A DNA stretch of 64,000 bases from Microcoleus vaginatus HSN003 (GTDB lineage Bacteria; Cyanobacteriota; Cyanobacteriia; Cyanobacteriales; Microcoleaceae), in the NCBI RefSeq assembly GCF_022701255.1, contig NZ_CP031705.1:4402001-4466000 (forward strand). The letters run 5' to 3'. The position numbers were made by a program, and so were the translations under genes. Below, one piece after another: positions 1-7,917 of the stretch (position 1 is its first letter; every line of letters begins with the position of its first letter). Under the pieces are notes generated by a model. That model had not been told where the DNA came from, ran no database searches, and was given only the letters and a program-made list of their open reading frames with translations.

Positions 1-1
1 T

Positions 2-31
2 CGCAGATTGTACGGCTAGCTTCCCAGCCTA
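2..31 (-). repeat. Short copy of the 3' part of the ogt/ada gene
   Basis: These 30 bases are almost identical to positions 629-658, which lie inside the AraC/Ogt gene. On the minus strand they encode the same LGWEASRTIC stretch. Only this piece is visible because the window starts here. It could be the end of a second Ogt copy to the left, or a duplication made when the toxin-antitoxin cassette between the two copies was inserted. Confidence 0.6.
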
Positions 32-159
32 AACTGCTAAAAGTTGTAGGTTTAGATGAAATGGATGGTAGCGCTCCTTTGGGCATTATGCTCACGAAAA
101 TCAAAGGACTTTGGGATACAATTGTTGTAAAAGCTGGTAGCCAGTTGGCTAAATTTGTT

Positions 160-384
160 ATGACATTAACATCCCGTGTTGTTCATAGCGACCCCGATAT
201 TCTGGGGGGAACCCCTGTTTTTGTGGGGACTCGTGTACCAATGAGAACCCTACTTGATTATCTTGAGGCTGGTGATTCATTAGAGGTATTTCTAGACCAT
301 TTCCCTAGTGTCAGTCGGGAACAGACAATTGCAGCTCTTGAATTAGCCAAGGAAATGCTGACAGCCTATGCGAATCCTGCTTGA
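160..384 (+). CDS. DUF433 family antitoxin
   Basis: A 74-residue protein of the DUF433 family, small DNA-binding-like proteins usually encoded just before a DUF5615 PIN-like toxin. The family signature is clear: DPDILGGTPVFVGTRVP followed by a helix beginning TLLDYLEAG and the FPSVSREQ motif. I chose the ATG at 160 because homologues begin a few residues before the RVVHSDPDILGG motif; an earlier in-frame start at 61 would add 33 residues that do not look like the family. No clear Shine-Dalgarno sequence is visible. Its stop overlaps the start of the following DUF5615 reading frame, as in intact modules of this type. The partner is truncated, so the antitoxin may now be an orphan. Role by family: neutralises a VapC-like toxin and represses its own operon. 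Confidence 0.8.
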   Translation: MTLTSRVVHSDPDILGGTPVFVGTRVPMRTLLDYLEAGDSLEVFLDHFPSVSREQTIAALELAKEMLTAYANPA

Positions 385-481
385 TGAATGTGCCCCACGA
401 CCTTTAAAGCGTGAACTTGCTGATTACGAGATACGCACAGTTGTTGAGATGGGATGGTCAGGAAAAAAGAACCGTGATTGA
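368..481 (+). pseudogene. Truncated DUF5615 (PIN-like) toxin
   Basis: A 37-codon reading frame starting MRILLDECAPRPLKREL and running to EMGWSGKKNRD, then TGA. It matches the first third of DUF5615 PIN-like toxins, which are normally about 110-120 residues and continue after the GWSGxKN motif. The start overlaps the end of the DUF433 gene by 17 bases, the usual arrangement. The remainder of the toxin is not seen in any frame before the next gene. It keeps the first acidic residues of the PIN-like site but lacks the rest, so it should be inactive. Confidence 0.7.
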
Positions 482-551
482 AGTCGGAGGTTCTTAAAAG
501 TTCTCTAGGCGACGCAGCAAAACAACGCCCATGCACCCGATCGCACAGAGG

Positions 552-1493
552 TTATGTGTTGGGAGCACAGGTAGTCTGCTGCGGGTGATTGACACCGTTA
601 GATCGCTCTATTTCTGCGAGTGTGGTTCCGCAGATTGTACGGCTAGCTTCCCAACCTAACATGACTGTTTTACGCTCTACTCCCCAGCAATAGCCACCGA
701 GTTCTCCAGATTCTCGAATGACTCGGTGACATGGAATTAGATAGCCAATCGGATTGTTACCGATCGCATTTCCTACAGCTCTCGCAGCAGTTGGGCGAGC
801 TACCAGTTGAGCTATAGTCTGATAGGTCGCGATCGCACCAAAGGGCAATTTCAAAAGTGCTCGCCAAACTTGAATCTGAAAGTTAGTGCCTTTTACCAAG
901 AGCGTTAGTGGTTTTTGCTCGCTCAGAGTTTCTGAATTGAAAATCCGGTCACACAATGATTGAGTGGTTTGCTCATCACGAATGATTTCAGCGTTTTTCC
1001 AGGTCAATTGCAGTCTTTTTTCGGCGGTTTGTTCGTCTGTTGTCTCTAAGAAATAAAGATTACAAATACCACGAACCGTTGTCGCGATTAGAGATGTGCC
1101 AAAGGGGGTATCATGAATGCCATAGCGAATTTGTAAACCTGCTCCGCCTGCTTTGAACTCCCCTGGTGACATTGCTTCCAAGTTCACAAATAAATCGTGT
1201 AATCGTCCGGGACTCGATAGTCTCACGTCCAATGTTAGGTCGAGAAGGCTTTTAGTGTGAGTGATTTTTGACTTGGCATATTCAACTGTCAGATATTGCA
1301 AAAACCGCTTGGGGCTAATGCCGGCCCATTGAGTAAATAGCCGTTGAAAATGATATTCACTCAGTCCGATGTGTTGGGCCACAGTTGCCAGATTGGGCTG
1401 GTTTAGGTGGTGTTGTCGCATAAAGGCGATCGCCCGAGCAATCCGGTGATAATCTTCGCTAGCATAGACACTCGCATTCTGCATCGAAATCAT
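552..1493 (-). CDS. AraC-type regulator fused to methylated-DNA-protein cysteine methyltransferase
   Basis: A 313-residue Ada-like protein. Residues about 15-115 form an AraC helix-turn-helix pair (ARAIAFMRQHH, LSEYHFQRLF, GISPKRFLQ). Residues about 130-290 are the Ogt-type methyltransferase, with the acceptor cysteine in PCHRV at Cys255 followed by RESGELGGY. It removes methyl groups from O6-methylguanine in a single-turnover reaction. It lacks the N-terminal zinc-cysteine domain of E. coli Ada that senses phosphotriester methylation, so it may not be an adaptive-response sensor of the classical type. The 29-residue tail after the Ogt core is unusual and variable. Stands alone on the minus strand. 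A copy of its 3' part appears at positions 2-31. Confidence 0.9.
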   Translation of the reverse strand: MISMQNASVYASEDYHRIARAIAFMRQHHLNQPNLATVAQHIGLSEYHFQRLFTQWAGISPKRFLQYLTVEYAKSKITHTKSLLDLTLDVRLSSPGRLHDLFVNLEAMSPGEFKAGGAGLQIRYGIHDTPFGTSLIATTVRGICNLYFLETTDEQTAEKRLQLTWKNAEIIRDEQTTQSLCDRIFNSETLSEQKPLTLLVKGTNFQIQVWRALLKLPFGAIATYQTIAQLVARPTAARAVGNAIGNNPIGYLIPCHRVIRESGELGGYCWGVERKTVMLGWEASRTICGTTLAEIERSNGVNHPQQTTCAPNT

Positions 1494-1735
1494 CTAGTCT
1501 AAATCAAGGGAATTTTGATGTTTCCTTACTTTAGCCATAGAGTCGGCTCAAAGCCACCCGTTTCTTGCGGTGAATGCAGTCAGTCGATTTTAGATTTTAG
1601 ATTGAAGAAAGCCACCTAACTGCTAAACCCCGGGGCTTGCGATGAGGATTCAAAGCTTTTTTCTCGATCCACGGATGCCTCGGGCGACTTGTAACCAAAT
1701 TTATTTCGGTTAGTCAATTAACCGAACTTTCGCTC
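1494..1735. other. Intergenic region with terminator-like hairpin
   Basis: No gene seen. It contains a TTTAGAT heptamer pair near 1592-1606, and an 8-bp hairpin at 1705-1726 (TTCGGTTA...TAACCGAA) just downstream of moaB on the minus strand, which may end that transcript although the T-run after it is weak. Confidence 0.5.
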
Positions 1736-2242
1736 TCACCCTCCGCGCAACTGCGTCACCAAGTGAACTAATTCAGGTAAAATTAGCTTTTCCACAGCTA
1801 GTTTCACACCATTGCTAGAGCCCGGGAGAGAAAAGACTAACTTGCCTTGATACACGCCTGCAACGGCGCGAGAGGCGATCGCCCTTGAACCAATTTCTTG
1901 ATAGCTCAAAAACCGAAATATCTCCCCAAATCCCGGTAAAATCCTGTCTAGCAAACTCTCCATCACATCATAAGTCGTATCTCGGGGAGCGATGCCCGTG
2001 CCGCCGTTAAAAATGATTGCATCCACATCTTGGCGCTGGGAAAAAGCCTGCATTTGCAATACAATTTTGGCCGCATCATCTTTAACAACAGTGTAAGCTA
2101 CCACAGAGTGACCCGCATCTTTTAGCAGCTTCTTAGTTAACAAGCCGCTATTGTCTGTTTCACGCGAGCGGGTATCGCTAACAGTAATGATAGCGCAATT
2201 TACGGTTATTTTAGATAAGTCGGGGTGAGGAATTTGCGTCAT
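1736..2242 (-). CDS. moaB: Molybdopterin adenylyltransferase / MoaB family
   Basis: A 168-residue MoaB/Mog-fold protein of molybdenum cofactor synthesis. By family, it binds molybdopterin and adenylylates it with ATP ahead of molybdate insertion. Visible motifs: SDTRS near residue 26, the nucleotide/MPT-binding loop GGTGIAPRD at about 80-88, the conserved TTYD that follows, and LPGSSNG near the C-terminus. Length is normal. I chose the ATG at 2242, which follows an AGAAGAAG purine-rich site, over an upstream in-frame start at 2275 that falls in low-complexity sequence. It sits next to psb28 in the same direction but about 80 bp of repeat-like spacer separates them, so co-transcription is uncertain. 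In a cyanobacterium the cofactor would mainly serve nitrate reductase. Confidence 0.88.
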   Translation of the reverse strand: MTQIPHPDLSKITVNCAIITVSDTRSRETDNSGLLTKKLLKDAGHSVVAYTVVKDDAAKIVLQMQAFSQRQDVDAIIFNGGTGIAPRDTTYDVMESLLDRILPGFGEIFRFLSYQEIGSRAIASRAVAGVYQGKLVFSLPGSSNGVKLAVEKLILPELVHLVTQLRGG

Positions 2243-2325
2243 AGTTTCTTCTTCTAAGCAATCGGCAATCGGCAACGGGCGATCGGCTAATTACCAATTA
2301 CCTATTACCAATTACCAACTACCCA

Positions 2326-2661
2326 TTATGCCTTGCTAAATCCTAAGCCGTTTGCTTCCGAGTAGCGTTCCATGAAACGCATAAATCGATCCCATTCTTC
2401 GGGACTTCTCATTAGATAAAGAGCTTCCAAACCCGCAGGCTGGCCGTTGATGAACTTAGCCTTAACCTCGCGAGTGAGGAGTTCGCCTTCTTCGTCGATC
2501 ATGTACATCCCAGTAATGTCTTCGGTACTGGTGCTGCTGAGAGCTTTGGGATTTTCAAAGATAAACGTGGCAGTGCCTTGAGCTCCCGTTTTAGAACGGG
2601 TTAGGCGCACTTCGGGCACAGCATCTTCGTCTATACCCCGAGAAAATTGAATTTTAGCCAT
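2326..2661 (-). CDS. psb28: Photosystem II assembly factor Psb28
   Basis: A 111-residue soluble protein of the Psb28 family (PF03912). The signature is very clear: IQFSRGIDE at the start, [41 protein letters not shown] and the C-terminal [15 protein letters not shown] followed by GLGF. Psb28 binds on the cytoplasmic side of photosystem II assembly intermediates containing CP47, changes the acceptor side and protects them during biogenesis and repair. Full length, single domain, no signal peptide. Followed on the same strand by moaB; no functional link is known. Confidence 0.97.
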   Translation of the reverse strand: MAKIQFSRGIDEDAVPEVRLTRSKTGAQGTATFIFENPKALSSTSTEDITGMYMIDEEGELLTREVKAKFINGQPAGLEALYLMRSPEEWDRFMRFMERYSEANGLGFSKA

Positions 2662-2833
2662 AATCTGACAGTCGAACCTTAAGGATTGCTTAATTTCTTA
2701 ATGTTTAATCATAAAACGATTCGGGTACTCGCAAATCAAGACTTGAGAGAGTGGAAGTGGGTGAGAGTTGGTGAGAGTCGGCGAGAGTGAGGGAATTGGA
2801 GACAAGGGCGAGGGGAGATGGGTTGGTTCTTCT

Positions 2834-2950
2834 GAGATATTGCACCATTCTCAATAATCCTTTCAGGGCGGGCAGGATGCCCACCCCACAAGAAAATCTA
2901 CTCTTTGTGGAACAGGCATCTTGCCTGTTCTTAAGAATGGTGCAAGATGT
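2834..2950. repeat. Palindromic MITE-like repeat, copy 1 (family A)
   Basis: About 117 bp bounded by inverted ends (TTGCACCATTCT... and ...AGAATGGTGCAAGATGT), with an internal second palindrome around CACAAGAAAA...TTTGTGGAACAGGCATCTTGCC. Related copies lie at 18791, 24561, 24689, 29821 (diverged) and 63711. Short reading frames across it on both strands are products of the palindrome, not genes. Confidence 0.8.
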
Positions 2951-2997
2951 GAGTTTTTTGTACCTCAAGTTATCCTCTCCCTTGTCTCCCAATTGCC

Positions 2998-4461
2998 TTA
3001 GACGATGTAAGGAGAGTTAATAGGATCGGCCCGCTTTATGGCTACGAGAGTTTGGTAGAGGAGGGCGGATATCTCGCCACGGGTGATATCGTGGGCGGGG
3101 CAAAGCTTTTCGCGCGCGGGATAGTTGACCACGATTTTGCGCTCTGTGGCGGTTGCTATCTCGTCGGTGGCAAAACTGGGAATCTGAGCTCGATCGACAT
3201 AAACGCTCAAAGAATTGGGGTTGCCGCCCGCCAACTGCAAGCCGTTTACCAAAGATACGATCGCCTGAGTTCTAGTCAAATTCTGCTCCGGGCGAAACGT
3301 GCTGTCTGGATATCCAGCCAAAAAGCCAGCTCGATTAGCTTCGACGATCGCACCTTGCGCCCAAAAATCCGCCGCCACATCCTTAAAAACCGTCGCCTCA
3401 CGGCGCGGCACCAATTCCAACGCCTTCGCCAACATCGCCGCATACTGAGCTCTAGTTACAATCTCGTAAGGTTGAAAAGTGCCGTTAGGAAACCCGCTAA
3501 CAATATTCATCTTTGCCAAGCGATCGATAAAATCTTTAGCCCAATGGGTGCTGATGTCGCTAAACTTTAGCCCGCCAGGAGTCGGAGTTGGCGTCACATT
3601 GCCCAAATCAAATAAACCTTTCACCCGCGAAGAATTGAGCTGATTTCCCACCGCAAAAATCTTAATCCCAGTCGCATTTTGCAAGTCGAATTCGCCGTTA
3701 TTCTGAAAGATATTCCCGCCCAAATCTTGAGCATTACCCATATCTGGCCGCGACTTCCCCGCCGCAGTCAAACCGTATTCCGTATTTTTTTCGATGCGAT
3801 TATTGCGTAAAATCGGCTGAGATTCCCCCGCTACAACTATACCGGAGCGATTTTCCAAAATTTGGTTATCAGCAATCAAAGGAGCCGACTGAGCTTGCAG
3901 AGAAATGCCGAAACCGGTCTTTTGAAAAATATTGCGGCGTATTGCTCCTTTAGCAGTTCCCGTCATAATCACCCCAGCCGCAGAGTTTCCCACAAATATG
4001 TTGTCGAGAATCGCAGGATTAGCGCTGCCCGTGGCAAAAACGCCTTCGCGCTCGCATTGAGTGAAAGTGCAGTTAGCCACAGTGGGAGAAGTTGACTCAA
4101 TCCAGACTCCCGTGCCACGACTATCGAGATTAGTAACAGTTACTCCCCGCAATTGGGAATTAGTTGCTAGTAGTATGGTGATATTTTGGTCTGCAGCGGT
4201 GGGACTGACAAATTTGCCGCTGCCTTGAATCAGAATGCCTCTACCTTTGTTAGCTTCATTGCCAATAACTTTTACTCCCGAGGGAATTTCCAAGGGGAAT
4301 TTTTCGCCACTAGCTGCGCTGTAAGTTGCCGGTGCTAGGTGAATCGTAGTTCCTGATGCAGCGCGGGCGATGATGGCGCGGGCTATAGTTTTGAATGGAG
4401 CCGATTGGGTGCCGGCTGCGGAATCGCTGCCTGTTTGTGGGTTGACGTAAAGTGTTGCCAT
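2998..4461 (-). CDS. DUF1565 parallel beta-helix protein with C-terminal SLH domains
   Basis: A 487-residue protein. Residues about 1-100 match DUF1565 (LYVNPQTGSDSAAGTQSAPFKTI, a pectate-lyase-like cap). Residues about 100-270 are right-handed beta-helix repeats rich in Asn (NCTFTQC, DNIFVGN, RNIFQKTG, DNQILENRSG, NNRIEKN). After a TPTPTPGG linker come about three S-layer homology units (FSDISTHWAKDFIDRLAKM, FKDVAADFWAQGAI, YVDRAQIPSFA). By family the SLH units anchor to cell-wall polysaccharide or to an outer-membrane-associated layer, so the helix would face the outside. No signal peptide is visible at the chosen ATG (4461), which is odd for a surface protein but common in this cyanobacterial family. 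The function of the helix is unknown; there is no proof of lyase activity. Confidence 0.85.
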   Translation of the reverse strand: MATLYVNPQTGSDSAAGTQSAPFKTIARAIIARAASGTTIHLAPATYSAASGEKFPLEIPSGVKVIGNEANKGRGILIQGSGKFVSPTAADQNITILLATNSQLRGVTVTNLDSRGTGVWIESTSPTVANCTFTQCEREGVFATGSANPAILDNIFVGNSAAGVIMTGTAKGAIRRNIFQKTGFGISLQAQSAPLIADNQILENRSGIVVAGESQPILRNNRIEKNTEYGLTAAGKSRPDMGNAQDLGGNIFQNNGEFDLQNATGIKIFAVGNQLNSSRVKGLFDLGNVTPTPTPGGLKFSDISTHWAKDFIDRLAKMNIVSGFPNGTFQPYEIVTRAQYAAMLAKALELVPRREATVFKDVAADFWAQGAIVEANRAGFLAGYPDSTFRPEQNLTRTQAIVSLVNGLQLAGGNPNSLSVYVDRAQIPSFATDEIATATERKIVVNYPAREKLCPAHDITRGEISALLYQTLVAIKRADPINSPYIV

Positions 4462-4772
4462 GTTTTTGCCCAAGAGATAATTGGCGATCGAGCTTTTGTG
4501 GAATTTTCATTGTCTACCAAGCAGACCCCGGATCTATATTCACCTTTGAGGAGATTATTTAATTGCACCATATCCGCAACATTACTCATCAGCAGTGGCA
4601 ACTGCAGGGGGATTGTCCCTACAAATCACTAAACTACTAATTTTATGGTCGCCAACCGGGTTTTTTGCCTCCAGTTCAACCGGAAAACCGAGATTTTTAG
4701 TCGATAGACCCGATTTTTTTCTGGTTCCCAGTCAGAGGATGGTAACGGATTTATTTCTGGTTCTGATCCGTC
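4462..4772. other. Intergenic region, no gene
   Basis: Nothing coding is supported. It holds a fragment resembling the TAGGGGCAAACC repeat family (GGGGGATTGTCCCTACA near 4609) and the AACCGGGTTTTTTG / AAACCGAG dispersed motif seen in several other gaps of this window. Confidence 0.4.
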
Positions 4773-6512
4773 TTAATTCCCGGTCAATTTTACAATACAA
4801 GACGCATCCAAAACCACTACAACTTCATTCTGAAAAACAGCACAGCTTGTCATTGCTGAAGCTAAGGTGGGAATTTTCCCTTGTTCGAGAGAAAGCCTCG
4901 CCTCCGGTGTAGCATCAAATTGATTTAGCCAGCCATCATCCTTTACATACTGAAGAGTCAAAGCATGGCGATCGATCATCCAAAAATCAACTCCATAGCT
5001 ATTAATAAAGTTTTGCAATACAGCTTGATCTGGAGTGTATTGAGCGCGAATTAAATCGTTAAGTCGCTGCCGATATTTGCTGTAGTAGCCTTTCTGATAC
5101 GGCACTGCATATTCCTTTGCCACCAGAACCGAACGCTGACTAAATGTTGGCAACTGGTCAGTCTCTGCCGCGATTGAAGCAATCAGGATATCTTTAGGTT
5201 GTTGCTCAAAAAATTTGTACAAAGCCGGCATTTTACCTTCTACATACCCGACTATAGGGAATTTTTTGACAAAGCAGGGATAAAGCACCACGGCGACAGC
5301 GATTATCGTTGTCGTAATTAGTGCAACAAGATTTTTTATATCAAATATTGTTGCGGTTGTTGATGCCCAATAACCGACTCCATCAATGATTAACGTTAGG
5401 GCGATCGCAGTTATCAACACAACAATAAATCGCAAGCTGTAGGCAGTATAGCGACCTGGTTGATACAGCTTAAAAATGGTAGCGTGAGCCGCAAAAAACA
5501 TCGCTGATGATGCTAAAAATAGCTGAAGCAAAAGCCAGATTTTGCTTTGAATCTGATTTGCTAAGGGAAAAGCCGATCGCAAAAACAGCAGCAGCGGAAA
5601 TAACAGCCCGACACAGTGAGTTACAGGCGTAAACAGCGACTTGGGAAACATCCCGCTGCCCCGCCCTGTCAACCAATAATCTTTAGGATTTGGATGAAAA
5701 AAAGCATTTCTGCCCTTGGGGACAAATTCGGCCATTTGCTTCGCTTCTGCTGCGGTATAAGTTGGGCCAAATTCAGAGTTATCTAAGGCATAGGGCAGCA
5801 TTACTAAAAAGATTACTCCCAAACCTGTAGTGCAAAATAGGTAATTAGTTCGATCGCCCGACAAGCGCAAACCGCCGTTTTTCCAGCATAGCAGGCGCAA
5901 AACTAAAATTCCGGCAGCAACCAAGGCGTAAGGAGGATAGAATAGTCCGATAAGTGCGATCGCTCCCAAACAAGGCAGCAAGGAACTGCGGGACAAATAA
6001 TATAAAAAAGCCAGAAATATCGGATAGATAAAAGCTCTTGCCGTTGTGGAAGCCAAATCATCTGTCATCCACATATGCTGATTTAGCAGCAAAGATGCAA
6101 TAAATCCAGTCATCGGCACTGGCAGCATTTCTAGGCAAAGGCCAAAACAGTAATAAGTGGAGATTAAGCCGAGAAATAGCGGCAATATTTTGTGAAGAAA
6201 TAGCGGATGAATGCCAATTGTTGTGGCTAATTTGTAGAGCGTGCTGTATCCTGCGGGGGCGACTGATTGAAAGTAATTAGCAATGAAATCGTTGGGGAAT
6301 AATTCAGGATCGACAAACCGCATCATCCAGAAAACGTGCTGCCTCGCATCGTCTTGCACCATATACTCGGCGCTAAAGACTTGCTTGAGTCCTAAAATAG
6401 CATAAAGTGCAGCAAATGTCAAGCTTAAAGTCAACCAAAATATTGTGTGCGATCGGGATGTGCGATCGACTGTAGCAGTTAGAAATTTGTGCAACCGAGC
6501 TATTAATACCAT
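4773..6512 (-). CDS. Multi-pass membrane protein, GT-C glycosyltransferase-like
   Basis: A 579-residue integral membrane protein with about 10-12 predicted hydrophobic helices (for example FWLTLSLTFAALYAIL near residue 25, and FIVVLITAIALTLII). After the first helix there is a short extracytoplasmic loop with YMVQDDARQHVFWMMRF; acidic residues placed this way are typical of GT-C fold enzymes that use lipid-linked sugars. The last 150 residues are soluble and contain ASIAAETDQLPTFSQRSVLV and YGVDFWMIDRHAL, as in cyanobacterial proteins annotated only as hypothetical. I recognise the architecture but not a specific enzyme. Stands alone on the minus strand between the SLH protein and the lactonase. 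Might take part in surface polysaccharide or glycolipid synthesis; this is inference. Confidence 0.7.
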   Translation of the reverse strand: MVLIARLHKFLTATVDRTSRSHTIFWLTLSLTFAALYAILGLKQVFSAEYMVQDDARQHVFWMMRFVDPELFPNDFIANYFQSVAPAGYSTLYKLATTIGIHPLFLHKILPLFLGLISTYYCFGLCLEMLPVPMTGFIASLLLNQHMWMTDDLASTTARAFIYPIFLAFLYYLSRSSLLPCLGAIALIGLFYPPYALVAAGILVLRLLCWKNGGLRLSGDRTNYLFCTTGLGVIFLVMLPYALDNSEFGPTYTAAEAKQMAEFVPKGRNAFFHPNPKDYWLTGRGSGMFPKSLFTPVTHCVGLLFPLLLFLRSAFPLANQIQSKIWLLLQLFLASSAMFFAAHATIFKLYQPGRYTAYSLRFIVVLITAIALTLIIDGVGYWASTTATIFDIKNLVALITTTIIAVAVVLYPCFVKKFPIVGYVEGKMPALYKFFEQQPKDILIASIAAETDQLPTFSQRSVLVAKEYAVPYQKGYYSKYRQRLNDLIRAQYTPDQAVLQNFINSYGVDFWMIDRHALTLQYVKDDGWLNQFDATPEARLSLEQGKIPTLASAMTSCAVFQNEVVVVLDASCIVKLTGN

Positions 6513-6671
6513 TTGAGATTTGAGATTTTAGATTAAAGAATTGGGAATGACTGATTTTCCAAAGTACGATTATATTATGCCCGCTCAATGACCCCTAATA
6601 AAAAGTGTTTGCCGTAAGGACTTTAGTCCTCACGACAAACAGCTTTACTTTCAACTGCGCCCTATTTTAGA

Positions 6672-7652
6672 TCATTTTCCAGCCCGCACGCCCGCAATTT
6701 TAAGGCGAATCCGATACAGACTTGTACTTCCCGTAATATAAAGCGTTTTGCGATCGCTTTCTCCCCAAGCCAAATTAGTCGCCGTCTCAGGTACAGAAAT
6801 CTTCCCCAAAAGCTTACCATCCGGCGAGAAAATCCACACTCCCCCCGGCCCGGTGCTGTAAACATTCCCCTCTACATCAACTTTTAAACCGTCGGGAACT
6901 CCGCCTTGACTAGCGTCTTTTAACTCCGCAAAAAGCTGCTGGTTGGTAACAGTTCCGTCGGGTTTTACATCAAAAACGGCAATGTATCCTGCTTCCGAAT
7001 TGTTGACATACAGTTTTTGCTCGTCGGGTGAAAAAGCGATGCCGTTCGGCAGCACCAAATCCTTAACCAGCAGAGTTAATTTTCCGTCGGGGGTCAGCCT
7101 GTAAACACCGTAAAAACCCAATTCTTCCTGCTCTTTACTAACACCGTATGACGGATCTGTGAAATAAATGCTGCCGTCCGATTTAACGACCAAATCGTTC
7201 GGACTGTTGAGCCTTTTTCCCTCATATCTATCCGCCAATGTGATAACTTTGCCGTCTTTTTCTGTGCGGGATACGCGGCGATTTTCGTGTTCGGCAGTAA
7301 GTAGGCGATTTTCTTGGTCTAAAGTATTCCCGTTGGCTTTTCCCGAAGGGCTGCGAAATACCTCAACTTGCTGATTTGAGCCGAATTTATAGATGATATT
7401 GGCGGGAATATCGCTGAACAGCAAAAAGCCGTCGGGATGCCAAATTGGGCCTTCTATAAATTGGAAATCGCTAGCTAGTTTTTCTAATTTTGCGCTGTCA
7501 TCAAGAATACGTTGCATGGTATTTTTTTTGTCCTGGTTTTCCGTTTGGGCGGTCAACTTTGTTAAGTTACCCCTGAGTTTCTGGCTGGGGTTGCTGACTG
7601 CTAAACTTAATACTATCAACAAGAAACTGATTGTAGCAATTTTGATTGTCAT
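6672..7652 (-). CDS. SMP-30/gluconolactonase family protein, exported
   Basis: A 326-residue six-bladed beta-propeller of the SMP-30/gluconolactonase/LRE family. Motifs seen: EGPIWHPDGFLLFSDIPAN (first metal ligand Glu), RLNSPNDLVV (Asn-Asp metal site), YFTDPSYG, LPNGIAFSPDEQKLYV (Asn ligand) and GVPDGLKVDVEGNVYSTG (Asp ligand). The N-terminus (IKIATISFLLIVLSLAVS) is a signal peptide or anchor, so it acts outside the cytoplasm. By family it hydrolyses sugar lactones such as gluconolactone in a metal-dependent reaction; the true substrate is unknown. Monocistronic on the minus strand. Confidence 0.88.
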   Translation of the reverse strand: MTIKIATISFLLIVLSLAVSNPSQKLRGNLTKLTAQTENQDKKNTMQRILDDSAKLEKLASDFQFIEGPIWHPDGFLLFSDIPANIIYKFGSNQQVEVFRSPSGKANGNTLDQENRLLTAEHENRRVSRTEKDGKVITLADRYEGKRLNSPNDLVVKSDGSIYFTDPSYGVSKEQEELGFYGVYRLTPDGKLTLLVKDLVLPNGIAFSPDEQKLYVNNSEAGYIAVFDVKPDGTVTNQQLFAELKDASQGGVPDGLKVDVEGNVYSTGPGGVWIFSPDGKLLGKISVPETATNLAWGESDRKTLYITGSTSLYRIRLKIAGVRAGK

Positions 7653-7850
7653 GTTTGCTCGTAACTGAATTACTTCCTTCTCACCATAAGATTACCTATC
7701 TTCTTTTTTATTTCTTCCTTTCTTATTTTTTTGCTACAAGAGCGCTATCGCGCCCCTGCGCTAACAGGTCGAAAGCGGTTCGTCAACTCACTATTTGGAT
7801 AAAAAAAACATAATTCAGAGGGGTATTAAATTCGATAGTACCGTATCTAA

Positions 7851-7880
7851 GAAAAAAAAGAAGCTCGAAAATGCGAGCTT
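7851..7880 (-). terminator. Rho-independent terminator of the M48 protease gene
   Basis: On the minus strand a 7-bp stem (AAGCTCG/CGAGCTT) with a 6-base loop is followed directly by CTTTTTTTT. It lies about 40 bp after the stop codon of the M48 protease gene. Confidence 0.85.
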
Positions 7881-7917
7881 AATTATATTTAACTTAAAAG
7901 GTTTCACCTGTCAACTG

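Noticed and set aside
2705-3020. Short open frames on both strands after psb28
   Set aside because: They run across a palindromic repeat, with no family likeness or ribosome site; similar frames appear at every copy of the repeat.
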